Below are positions 56,631 to 64,000 of a DNA stretch of 64,000 nucleotides, in pieces (the first letter of the stretch is position 1; every line of letters begins with the position of its first letter). Position numbers and translations under genes: made by a program. This DNA comes from Opitutales bacterium (GTDB lineage: Bacteria; Verrucomicrobiota; Verrucomicrobiia; Opitutales; JAJFLR01). The notes beneath the pieces are model-generated. The model searched no databases. It was not told the origin of the DNA and saw only the letters and a list, made by a program, of their open reading frames with translations. The DNA lies in assembly GCA_021772565.1 (NCBI GenBank), contig JAJFLR010000030.1, positions 1 to 64,000 on the forward strand, given 5' to 3'.

Positions 56631-59600
56631 TTAATTGTGCTCATTAAAAGCGTTAACCAACGTTTCTTTCATTTGAGAAATTAAAAAGGGTTTAGGCAGA
56701 TAAGCATTCATGCCTATTTGTAGAAATTTTTCTTTATCGGCGTTTAGAGCAAATGCGGTCATTGCAACAATATAGAGATCTTTTTTCTCAACGCCACAAT
56801 CACCGGCTCGAATTTTTTGTGTTGCTTCTAATCCGTCTAACTCAGGCATTTGAATGTCCATCAGCACTACATTAAAATTTTCATCTTTTACCTTCTCAAC
56901 TGCCTGGAGACCATCATCTACAACTGTGACAGCGTAGCCAATTTTTTTCAAAATTTCTATTGCTACTCTTTGATTGGTTGGGTCATCTTCAGCCAGTAAT
57001 ATCTTCAATGGGTATTTTTTGGCAAAATTTACATTTACCGAGCTATCCATCTTCAACAAGTTACTTTTAGTAGACGATTTAGTGCGATGACAAATAATAG
57101 TAAATTGGAAATTTGAACCAACACCAGGCTCGCTCTCAACCCAAATTTTGCCGCCCATTTTTTCAACCAAACGTTTGCAAATAACTAACCCTAATCCAGT
57201 ACCACCAAATTTTCGGGTAGTCGAAGAATCAACTTGTGAGAAAGGTTTGAACAATCGATCCAGTTTTTCATCTTTTATTCCCGTTCCTGAATCTTGTATG
57301 GAAAAATGAAATTCCCAGTTTCCTTTTTCTAACTTGGTAGACTTGACGTTTACAAAAACTTTTCCCTCTTCAGTAAATTTAACTGCATTATTAACTATAT
57401 TTAATATGACCTGTTTAAGTCGGTGTGAGTCTCCTAAAATTAAACCAGAATAAGAATCTTCAATATTATAATCTAGAGTGATACCTTTTTGTCGTGCTTT
57501 AACGAGTACCAGTTCCAGAGCTTCCAGTAATGTATTTTCCAATTTAAATGGGGCAACTTCCAATTCTATACTTCGAGATTCAATTTTCGAATAATCAAGA
57601 ATATTATTGATGAGTTCGAGTAACGCTTTACCACTTCTATTTATTATTTTTAAATATTCTTGCTGAGAAGTTTCCATATCAGTCTGCATGAGAAGATCTG
57701 CAAAGCCTAAAATTGCATTCATTGGAGTTCGAATTTCATGACTCATCATGGCAAGAAATTCGCCCTTAGCTAAATTCGCTGAGTCAGCTGTATCCTTAGC
57801 TTTCTTTAATTTTTCTTCAGCAGTTTTGCTTTCTAGATAACCTCCTAGACTAGCACAGATTGAAATTAGCGCAGCTATTTCACTTTCCTCCCATTCGCGG
57901 TTAGCTTTAGCAACACCGATTGCCATAATTCCCCAATACTCATTATCTCTACTAATAGGTCCAACAAGTATGGATTTGGCTCCATCATTTATAAACCACT
58001 CCTTAACATCTGGTGAGATATCTTTGTTGAAGCCTTTAATTATGCCATTTTTCGAAAGTGTTTCGTACCAACCCGGCAACTCTCTTTCATAACTAATATA
58101 TTGCATCTCAGATATGTCAGTATCCTTATCATTTTTTTCCAAACTCCAATTGTATCGTTTGCTAATCGAAATTTCATTTGTCTTCTGATTCTTAATATTT
58201 TCAAAAATATAAAGGCGGTCAACATTTGCGGATTTGCCTACAGTATCGAGAGTTTTATATATAGCGGTATCAAGATCCTTTGTGGTTAATAAATTTGTTT
58301 CAGCATTTGCCACACCCTGTAACAAACTATCGCGATATTTTAACGCTTCTTCAGCTTTTTTTCGATCAGTTATATCATAAGCCATCCAGATAACAGATTT
58401 TTCAGGGCCAATTTGTTTTTCCATTGCAGCTAATCTACCCTCAAACCATCGAATATCTTTTCCCTCAAATGGCAATGTGTATTGAATCACCTGTACATGA
58501 TCAGATTTAATAGCATTATGAATTGCATTTTGCACTTTAGCATATTGATCTTTTGGCCAAATATCTTTCACATATTTTCCTTTTAAAAGAGGTGCTCTTT
58601 TAGCAAAAGTACTGTCTTTTGATGCAAAAATTTCTTCATATCTTCCAGATTCAGAAATTACAAATGCGATGTCCGGCATGGCATCAATAAATGCAAGAAG
58701 TCTCTGTTCATTTTGTAAAATTATACTTTCCCGCTTACGGTGTTCAGTTAGTATTGATCCCAGAAACAATGCTGTAGCAGATAAAATTCCGACAAAAACC
58801 CATAAGAAAGGAGGGGATTGTGAATGAAATTTTAATGCTTCGGGCCCCATTACATCGCTTAGTTCCCAAACTGCCATGATTGATATTATTACAATCCCTG
58901 CACTTGCCCCTCGCTGGCCAAATCGTATTGCAGCCCATGCCAATACTGGAAACAGAGCAAGCTCTAAAGGATATCGCAATGTATCTGTCGGTGCCCAATT
59001 ACCAAAAACCAACATGCCAACAAATACTATTGAAACAAGCCAAATGAAAATCTCCAAAGCCTGGCGATTACTCCACTTAATACTTGAATCAGTAAACCAG
59101 GCTAGCATCATTGGTGCTACAACTAACATTCCCAATGAATCACCGAGCCATCTAATTGACCAGATAATCTTAAAATCTAGCCAGTAGTCAGGTGTTAACC
59201 AACACAATGCTGATGTCGATATTATTGAGCTAACTAACGTGCTGATTATTACGCCAACTAGTAAAAAACCAAAAACATCTTTTCGACGTTCTAACGAATT
59301 TCTTAATTTAAAAACTTTCTTGAGTAAACTTGCTCCCAGGTAAGTACTAAAAGTATAAGCGATTAAAATACACGATGCATAGATGAAGCTACTCCCTTGA
59401 AAAATTTCAACTAAAAATGCTGCAATTGCTACTGGAATTAAGTAAATATATCCAAACAGCAAAACTGCTGCTATAGACAACCCCGATGATGGCCACAATA
59501 ATGATGCTTTTTGTTGCCATAGTGACATTTCAAGTCCGATTCCGGCACCGCCACAGTAAAGAGCAATAAAAAGTATAAACCTTACAGCGATTCGCTGGCG

Positions 59601-59660
59601 GTCTTTTACCGTAAACTTATTAATATTTTGGGGAACTGTATCTGTTTTTTTATCTTCCAA
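56631..59660 (-). CDS. Hybrid histidine kinase: MASE1 - PAS - GAF - HisKA - HATPase - REC
   Basis: This 1009-residue membrane sensor kinase has, in order: a MASE1-type integral membrane domain (about residues 25-300, with GIGLEMSLWQQKASLLWPSSGL), a PAS domain (about 325-435, FIDAMPDIAFVISESGRYEE), a GAF domain (about 450-620), a HisKA domain with the phospho-acceptor in MMSHEIRTPMNAILGF, a HATPase with NIVNNAVKFTEEGK and GGTGLGLVICKRLV, and a C-terminal receiver with phospho-acceptor Asp in VVLMDIQMPELDGLE. The only start found is TTG 59660. No response regulator or HPt gene is adjacent. The ligand is unknown. Confidence 0.92.
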   Translation of the reverse strand: MEDKKTDTVPQNINKFTVKDRQRIAVRFILFIALYCGGAGIGLEMSLWQQKASLLWPSSGLSIAAVLLFGYIYLIPVAIAAFLVEIFQGSSFIYASCILIAYTFSTYLGASLLKKVFKLRNSLERRKDVFGFLLVGVIISTLVSSIISTSALCWLTPDYWLDFKIIWSIRWLGDSLGMLVVAPMMLAWFTDSSIKWSNRQALEIFIWLVSIVFVGMLVFGNWAPTDTLRYPLELALFPVLAWAAIRFGQRGASAGIVIISIMAVWELSDVMGPEALKFHSQSPPFLWVFVGILSATALFLGSILTEHRKRESIILQNEQRLLAFIDAMPDIAFVISESGRYEEIFASKDSTFAKRAPLLKGKYVKDIWPKDQYAKVQNAIHNAIKSDHVQVIQYTLPFEGKDIRWFEGRLAAMEKQIGPEKSVIWMAYDITDRKKAEEALKYRDSLLQGVANAETNLLTTKDLDTAIYKTLDTVGKSANVDRLYIFENIKNQKTNEISISKRYNWSLEKNDKDTDISEMQYISYERELPGWYETLSKNGIIKGFNKDISPDVKEWFINDGAKSILVGPISRDNEYWGIMAIGVAKANREWEESEIAALISICASLGGYLESKTAEEKLKKAKDTADSANLAKGEFLAMMSHEIRTPMNAILGFADLLMQTDMETSQQEYLKIINRSGKALLELINNILDYSKIESRSIELEVAPFKLENTLLEALELVLVKARQKGITLDYNIEDSYSGLILGDSHRLKQVILNIVNNAVKFTEEGKVFVNVKSTKLEKGNWEFHFSIQDSGTGIKDEKLDRLFKPFSQVDSSTTRKFGGTGLGLVICKRLVEKMGGKIWVESEPGVGSNFQFTIICHRTKSSTKSNLLKMDSSVNVNFAKKYPLKILLAEDDPTNQRVAIEILKKIGYAVTVVDDGLQAVEKVKDENFNVVLMDIQMPELDGLEATQKIRAGDCGVEKKDLYIVAMTAFALNADKEKFLQIGMNAYLPKPFLISQMKETLVNAFNEHN

Positions 59661-59761
59661 ATCAAAAATACATTTGTATTAGTAAATGAATATTTATTTT
59701 TAAACTTAGAATCTGTTTTAAATTAATTCAATGCTAATACAAGAAATTATAGGGAGGTCAA

Positions 59762-60064
59762 ATGCCGGTTTATGTGTATGAAGTAATTGAGGATGCTGAA
59801 TCACCTGGCGAGAGATTTGAAATTGAGCAGTCTATGAAAGAAGACTCATTGACGCATCATCCAATTGATGGTCGTCCTGTTCGAAAAGTTTATCAGCCAC
59901 CAAACTTGGCATCTAAATATACTCCGATTGCTACAAAAAATAAGTTGGAAAATAAAAATGTAGAAAAAGCCGGTTTCACAAAGTACGAAAAAGATAAGCT
60001 TACTGGCCGCTACAATAGAGTTGCCGGTAAAAATGGACCTAGTGAAATAAGGCCGAATGGTTAG
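59762..60064 (+). CDS. FmdB-like zinc-ribbon family protein without cysteines
   Basis: The 100-residue protein has the FmdB/zinc-ribbon opening MPVYVYEVIEDAESPGERFE and the THHPIDGRPVRKVYQPPNL segment, but all zinc-binding cysteines are absent. The C-terminus is charged and basic (KAGFTKYEKDKLTGRYNRVA). It has the one strong Shine-Dalgarno sequence noticed in the window (gggaggt, 59751-59757, five bases before the ATG), which suggests high or regulated expression. It is a small monocistronic gene between the kinase and the repeat region. Its role is unknown; a structural rather than zinc-binding function is inferred. Confidence 0.7.
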   Translation: MPVYVYEVIEDAESPGERFEIEQSMKEDSLTHHPIDGRPVRKVYQPPNLASKYTPIATKNKLENKNVEKAGFTKYEKDKLTGRYNRVAGKNGPSEIRPNG

Positions 60065-60388
60065 TTGTTATTTATAAAATCTGCCATAATAAATTCCCGA
60101 AATAAATCAGTGTATGCAATCAATAAACGTAAGTCAGATAGATTATCACACTCTGCATGTGCAGAGTTCGCAATGACAAATAGGATTTTAATACATTGTC
60201 ATCGCGAGGAGCAACGCGACGTGGCGATCCATGACTTGTATAACCTCGATATAGACAGAACATTTGAGAAATATCTAATTATTCTTATACTTGAAACTAT
60301 CTGTCGCTAAATATCAAGAATTGCATATTGGTTTTACCGCTGTATAAACTTATCAAAAAATACTCATCAATACAAAAGATAAACAGCA
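60065..60388. repeat. Gene-free repeat region with a copy of the dispersed element
   Basis: From 60079 (atctgccataataaatt) the sequence matches the complement of 35250 leftward for about 75 bases. It then has its own hairpin, ctctgca/tgcagag at 60151-60166, followed by the shared gcaatgaca text. The right half has tgtcatcgcgaggagcaacg near 60198. The far end (about 60250-60280) shows a degenerate resemblance to the other end of the element. No gene is supported. The Roc-COR gene starts directly after it. Confidence 0.55.
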
Positions 60389-60607
60389 ATGAGCGAGCAG
60401 GATATAATCAGGAAAATAGAAAAAAACCTCAATATAGAGCTTAAACATCTTGAAAATATAGATATCCTTGCGAAAGGTTACACCTTAACTCCAAACGGAG
60501 AGGTAAACGCTTTAAGTTTATATAATTGTAAAATAAAAAAAAACGAAACGGATTACTTCCTTTTTAAAAGAGCTCACGCAGTTACAGTCACTCGATATAA
60601 GTTATAA
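60389..60607 (+). CDS. 5' part of a frameshifted Roc-COR/LRR gene
   Basis: The frame encodes 72 residues and ends at 60607. The first 58 or so look like the N-terminus of a Roc-COR protein with its first leucine-rich repeat (GEVNALSLYNCKIKK). After the A9 tract (60535-60543) the frame turns to nonsense (RAHAVTVTRYKL), while the frame one base on continues as leucine-rich repeats (SFLKELTQLQSLDISYNQI). Removing one A from the tract would join the two parts. Whether this is a true mutation, phase variation or a sequencing error cannot be decided here. Confidence 0.6.
   Translation: MSEQDIIRKIEKNLNIELKHLENIDILAKGYTLTPNGEVNALSLYNCKIKKNETDYFLFKRAHAVTVTRYKL
60535..60543 (+). repeat. A9 homopolymer at the Roc-COR frameshift
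   Basis: Nine A residues lie exactly where the reading frame of the LRR region changes. An 8-A tract would keep one open frame from 60389 to 62843. Runs of this length are slippage-prone and also prone to sequencing error. Confidence 0.6.
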
Positions 60608-60679
60608 TCAAATCAGCGATTTTTCAGTTTTAAAAGAGCTCACGCAGTTAAAGTCGCTCGATATAAGTTATAATCAAAT
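60564..60679 (+). repeat. Tandem leucine-rich-repeat units of 66 bp
   Basis: Two near-identical copies of a 50-base sequence start at 60564 and 60630, exactly 66 bp (22 codons) apart. They encode LKELTQLQSLDISYNQI and LKELTQLKSLDISYNQI. Only two base changes are visible between the copies, so the duplication is recent or homogenised. Confidence 0.75.
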
Positions 60680-60713
60680 TGAAACTCTTCCAATTTGGAT
60701 TACAGAGCTTAAT

Positions 60714-62843
60714 TTGAAAATAACACTAGAACAATTTGACTTCGGAAAAATAATTAACTTATACGAAAATCCACTAAAAAGCCCTCCTCTTGAAATTATC
60801 AAAGAGGGTAACGAGGCAATAAAAAATTATTTTGAGCAGCTTGAAAAACAAGGGAAAGATTATATTTATGAAGCCAAATTAATGTTGGTTGGTGAACCTG
60901 GAGCAGGAAAAACCAGCTTGATGAACAAATTGTTTGATAAAAATTTTCCTGTGCCAAATAAAAATCAAAAGTCGACTTTAGGAATAGAAATTAAACCTAA
61001 CTGGGGATTTTCCTTTGACGAGAAAACCGAATTTAATGCGCATGTTTGGGATTTTGGGGGACAACAAATCCAATATATGTTACACCAGTTTTTTCTGACC
61101 TCTGATTGTCTCTATATACTATTGGCTGAAAAACGTCGTGAATTGGCCAACTTTGATTACTGGCTGAATATTTTAAATATTCTGGCTAAGAACAGGCCGA
61201 TTATAGTCCTATTTAATGAGATCAACATCGATTCAGTATCATCTTTTATATATGATGAAAAAAAATATAAGGAGCTATTTCCAAACCTGAGCTTACAAAA
61301 TCTGGATATTAACCTTTCAGACATCAAAGATGGCCGTTTTGACTTTCTGCTAAAAACTATCAAGAAAGGACTCAGTGGCCTGGAACATGTTGGTAAGCCA
61401 GTACCAGCCAGGTGGGTTGATATCCGCGATCAATTGGAAAAAGTCAGCGATAAAAAGCATATCCACATCAACGATTATTTTGATATATGCAGTGAAAACA
61501 AAGTTAAAAAAGAAAAAGACCAGTTACTGATCCTTCGTTACTTTCACCTCCTTGGTATTGTATTGCATTTTCACGATGATGAAAATCTTTGTGATACACT
61601 ATTTCTTGATCCTAACTGGACTGTCGATGCGGTTTATTCTGTCCTTACCGATAAAGAAATAGAAAAAAGCAACGGTGTACTGGATAAGATGGATATCTAT
61701 AAAATATGGAGCGCAAAAGGGTATATTTATGAAGAGAAAACAAAATTGCTTCAACTTATGTTAAAAGACAATTTTGAGCTCTGCTATAAGCTTTCTGGAC
61801 ACCACGATAAATTTATCGTACCGCTACTACTATCTCGTTTAAAACCGGAATACGAATGGGAAGAATATGATAATTTACAGTTCCGTTTTCAATATCCCTT
61901 TATGCCGAAAGGAATAGTAAGTCGTCTAATGGTCAGAATGCATGATTATATTGAACAAAATAAATTATGGCACGATGGTCTTGTATTAATCAAGGACGCT
62001 ACATTCGCACAAATCATAGAGAAGAAGCACCCAAAACTAGGATTAAAATATATAGAGATTCGCTTGAGAGGAAATAAGAGTAACCGCAGAGATCTGCTAA
62101 CCTTGATACGTGAAGAAATTAAAAATATACAAAAAATTTCTTTCCCTAATCTGCCGTACCTTGAAATGATTCCTTGTATTTGCCGGGAATGCGCTGGCCA
62201 GGCAGATCCTTACTTTTTTAATTATGAAGATATTCAAAATTACCTGAATAAAAAGAAAACCAAAATTGATTGCCGTGTCAGCACTGAAAAAGTTTTCATT
62301 TCTGAATTAATCGGCAGTGTTTTCAATATAGAAGAAATAGAATCGAGACTTAAAGAGAATATGGACAAAAGAAATATAAACATTGATTTTAGACCTAATA
62401 TTAAGGTGCATCAGGAACAAGAACAGCAGCAAAAGCAAAAGCAAGAAGTTTCACAGGAAGTAAAAGTGGAAGTCAAAAATGCCGAAGGTTTATTCAAGAA
62501 TCTCAAAGAAGATATTTTGGATGAGATTGATATAGAAATTAAAGATGAAAAAGAAAAGACCCGTATCAAAAACGATTTAAAAAAAGTAGAAAAGGCATTC
62601 AGCGAATTAAATGAAGCTGCCTGTGAAGGAAAGAAGGAACTGGAAACTGGAACCAAAAACCGATTGGAAGATTTTATTGACAAACTCGCTGACGAAAACT
62701 CTCGAATCAACAAAGCTCTTAACCTGGTTGAAAGAGGAAAAGATAAGGCGCAAAAGCTCGCCCGAGTTTATAATAAATTTGCTCCCTACTTTGCGTTGCC
62801 TTCAGTGCCTGATGTATTGCTGGGTAAAGAAAGTAACAGTTGA
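60714..62843 (+). CDS. Roc-COR GTPase with LRR remnant and C-terminal helical effector-like region
   Basis: Roc-COR proteins are LRRK-like GTPases. The shown start, TTG 60714, is only nominal; the frame is open back to 60537 and covers the LRR units, so the real start is at 60389 across the frameshift. G1 (GEPGAGKT at residues 60-67) and G3 (WDFGGQ) are present, while the G4 site reads FNEIN in place of NKxD. The COR domain follows (WVDIRDQLEKVSDKKHIHIN, later LFLDPNWTVDAVYSVL) with a CxxC finger (CICRECAG). The last 160 residues have a Gln-rich linker then long helices ending in a hydrophobic NKFAPYFALPSVPDVLLG. Bacterial relatives are suspected signalling or defence proteins; the role here is unknown. 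Confidence 0.82.
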   Translation: MKITLEQFDFGKIINLYENPLKSPPLEIIKEGNEAIKNYFEQLEKQGKDYIYEAKLMLVGEPGAGKTSLMNKLFDKNFPVPNKNQKSTLGIEIKPNWGFSFDEKTEFNAHVWDFGGQQIQYMLHQFFLTSDCLYILLAEKRRELANFDYWLNILNILAKNRPIIVLFNEINIDSVSSFIYDEKKYKELFPNLSLQNLDINLSDIKDGRFDFLLKTIKKGLSGLEHVGKPVPARWVDIRDQLEKVSDKKHIHINDYFDICSENKVKKEKDQLLILRYFHLLGIVLHFHDDENLCDTLFLDPNWTVDAVYSVLTDKEIEKSNGVLDKMDIYKIWSAKGYIYEEKTKLLQLMLKDNFELCYKLSGHHDKFIVPLLLSRLKPEYEWEEYDNLQFRFQYPFMPKGIVSRLMVRMHDYIEQNKLWHDGLVLIKDATFAQIIEKKHPKLGLKYIEIRLRGNKSNRRDLLTLIREEIKNIQKISFPNLPYLEMIPCICRECAGQADPYFFNYEDIQNYLNKKKTKIDCRVSTEKVFISELIGSVFNIEEIESRLKENMDKRNINIDFRPNIKVHQEQEQQQKQKQEVSQEVKVEVKNAEGLFKNLKEDILDEIDIEIKDEKEKTRIKNDLKKVEKAFSELNEAACEGKKELETGTKNRLEDFIDKLADENSRINKALNLVERGKDKAQKLARVYNKFAPYFALPSVPDVLLGKESNS

Positions 62844-63318
62844 ATTTTTGTTCAGTAAATCTAATGACGTCAGATTGTGGATTTCATAACTAACGGGAAT
62901 AAATCATACGAATTTAGTTACGGTAGTTGACGTGGAAATATAGCGATTGCCATAAATGATTTCGTATATTTTAAATTTCAGGACTAATAAACAGAGTAAT
63001 TATACAGTTATCAAAAATTGAAAGCCAGATAGATTGCCACGACCTGCCCCAGCAGGTCTCGCAATGACAATCGTCATTACGTCTTCACCAGGAGCAAAGC
63101 GAGCCAACTCCACCATTGTAGCTTATGGCTACGACGGCTGGACGCGGCGATCCATGATTATTTTTTTGTTTAAACGAAAACATTTATGGCAATCGCTATA
63201 TGTTAGCGTCTCAATATCCACGTTCATGGCAAAAAGAAAAATTTAGTGAAATTGCCAGTTGAAAGTTTTTGATTTCACCCGCAATCGTCCTGATATCTCA
63301 ACGGCTACTAAGCAATTT
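62844..63318. other. Gene-free region with a dispersed element
   Basis: No gene is supported in these 475 bases; the ORF at 63034-63246 runs through repeat sequence and its translation has no recognisable features. The element at 62930-63223 fills most of the region. The remaining 63224-63318 shows nothing clear. The region lies between the Roc-COR stop and the hpt stop, i.e. a convergent junction. Confidence 0.55.
62930..63223. mobile_element. MITE-like element with 21-bp perfect inverted arms
   Basis: The left arm 62938-62958 (begins atatagcgattgcc) is repeated exactly, inverted, at 63181-63201. Outside it, cgtgga (62931-62936) and its inverse near 63217-63222 also match, with 16 extra bases on the right. 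Inside is a hairpin (gacctgc/gcaggtc at 63041-63058) followed by gcaatgaca, the same text as in the copy at 60079. The arm resembles the ends of the 34925-35250 element (tagcNNNtgccata). No transposase. Confidence 0.6.
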
Positions 63319-63876
63319 CTATTTCAGTAATTCATTTTTTAAAACTCCAATATGCGGTAAGTTTCTGTAGTTTTGTGCATAATCCAAACCATAGCCAACT
63401 ACAAATTCATCCGCGATTTGAAAACCAATATAATCGGGTTCAAAATCGACCTCCAGTCTTGAAGACTTTTGCAGTAATAGACAGGATTTTATACTAGCAG
63501 GGTTTTTATTTTTTATAATTTTATAAACCTCAAATAAAGTATGTCCAGTATCAATTATATCGTCGATAATTAAAATATGTTTATCTTTAATTTCAGTTTG
63601 AATCTTTTCTATAATTTCCGGTTTTTTATGAGGCAAAGTTTCATTTCCATAACTGGAAACTTTTATACAATCTAATTTTATAGGAACATTTATTTTTCTA
63701 ATTAAATCAGCGGTAAATATTATTGCTCCATTTACAATCGAAATTATAGTTAGCTCATCTACGGCTTTATAATAATCAGAAATTATTTTTCCAAGATCAG
63801 ATACTCTGCTTTGAATTTGTTCCTCAGAAATGATAATTTTTTCTAACGGGTCAGTTATTGAATTTGAATTTTTCAC
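63319..63876 (-). CDS. hpt: Hypoxanthine phosphoribosyltransferase
   Basis: Hpt salvages hypoxanthine, and often guanine, with PRPP to give IMP or GMP. The PRPP-binding motif HILIIDDIIDTGHTLFEVYK is unmistakable, with two adjacent acidic residues. VNGAIIFTADLIRKI near residue 50 and FQIADEFVVGYGLDYAQNYRNLP near the C-terminus fit the family. Length 185 is standard. The ATG 63876 has no Shine-Dalgarno sequence. It lies beyond the Roc-COR/repeat island, read toward it, and probably marks the island's core-genome border. Confidence 0.95.
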   Translation of the reverse strand: MKNSNSITDPLEKIIISEEQIQSRVSDLGKIISDYYKAVDELTIISIVNGAIIFTADLIRKINVPIKLDCIKVSSYGNETLPHKKPEIIEKIQTEIKDKHILIIDDIIDTGHTLFEVYKIIKNKNPASIKSCLLLQKSSRLEVDFEPDYIGFQIADEFVVGYGLDYAQNYRNLPHIGVLKNELLK

Positions 63877-63960
63877 TTTGCTTCACTTGAATTAATTTTT
63901 TGAACTAACTATATTAGTCCCAACCCTACGTAGTCGGTACCAAAGCAGAATATCTCATGC

Positions 63961-63988
63961 TGTAGGGCCTTCGCTTGCGAAGTGCCGT
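63961..63988 (+). repeat. Dispersed stem-loop repeat at the window edge
   Basis: tgtaggg is followed by a cttcgc/gcgaag hairpin (63969-63974 and 63977-63982) and ccgt. The frame matches the complement of 507-535, but the hairpin sequence differs. It lies in the gap upstream of hpt and continues to the window end, so its full extent is unknown. Confidence 0.4.
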
Positions 63989-64000
63989 TTTATGAAGGCT

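Noticed and set aside
60100-60250. CRISPR array from the repeated gcaatgaca text
   Set aside because: The similarities are dispersed single copies tens of kilobases apart, with no regular spacers, and no cas gene is present.
63034-63246. 70-residue ORF after the Roc-COR gene
   Set aside because: It runs through the hairpin and inverted arm of the 62930-63223 element; the protein has no recognisable features.
1-64000. Prophage, integron, rRNA operon or tRNA genes
   Set aside because: No integrase, capsid, terminase or transposase proteins were recognised, and no cloverleaf or rRNA sequence was seen by eye; a covariance-model scan would be needed to exclude a tRNA fully.

Overview
The window is an AT-rich stretch of a bacterial chromosome, densely packed with genes on both strands in short alternating blocks. 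It most likely comes from a low-GC member of the Verrucomicrobiota (Opitutales-like). The best clues are a small secreted protein with a thrombospondin-3-type Asp-rich repeat of the kind common in that phylum (44562-45113), a Gld-like ABC transporter with a DUF4340 gene, and the mix of sulfotransferase, GH16-like and 2-oxoacid:ferredoxin oxidoreductase genes. This placement is inference; no rRNA gene is present. Nearly all genes start without a visible Shine-Dalgarno sequence.

Layout. 1-750: gene-free, made of dispersed repeat fragments. 0.75-8.5 kb: lepA, uppS and cdsA, then surface-polysaccharide genes (two glycosyltransferases, an O-antigen-ligase-like protein) and trmB. 8.5-16.3 kb: recN, prfA, an AAA ATPase with a very small partner gene, a DUF255 thioredoxin-domain protein, serS. 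16.2-20.5 kb: a second polysaccharide block (Wzx-like flippase, methyltransferase-like protein, glycosyltransferase-like protein, sulfotransferase). 20.6-25.7 kb: korA-korB, rpiA, an HtrA protease. 25.8-34.8 kb: a small membrane protein, a class V aminotransferase, tandem paralogous envelope proteins, hemL, a shortened UvrA and an ABC-F ATPase. 35.4-41.7 kb: carB - PDZ pseudo-protease - ribE on the minus strand, then pyrF. 41.8-50.0 kb: a secreted-protein block (chaperone-like, GH16-like, TSP3-like), a large TPR protein, a TVP38 membrane protein and its flavoprotein partner. 50.4-56.6 kb: a Gld-like ABC operon interrupted by a GxxExxY element, ending in an alpha/beta hydrolase. 56.6-64 kb: a MASE1 hybrid histidine kinase, an FmdB-like protein, a Roc-COR GTPase gene with a frameshift, and hpt.

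How the genes work together. The two polysaccharide blocks supply most steps of a Wzx/Wzy-type surface glycan route (glycosyltransfer, flipping, polymerisation or ligation, sulfation), and uppS makes the undecaprenyl carrier such a route needs. They are interleaved with housekeeping genes, and at three junctions the 3' ends overlap. The housekeeping genes cover translation, repair, nucleotide, riboflavin, haem and pentose metabolism.

Accessory signals worth attention are: (i) the Roc-COR/LRR gene broken in an A9 tract next to near-identical LRR units and lying between two copies of an inverted-repeat element; (ii) a GxxExxY gene enclosed by a perfect 18-bp inverted repeat inside the Gld operon; (iii) an AAA ATPase coupled to what looks like an internally shortened TOPRIM-like partner; (iv) a MITE-like intergenic repeat family whose internal hairpins differ in sequence but keep their pairing. 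I did not find a clear-cut new defence system, CRISPR array, prophage, tRNA or rRNA.
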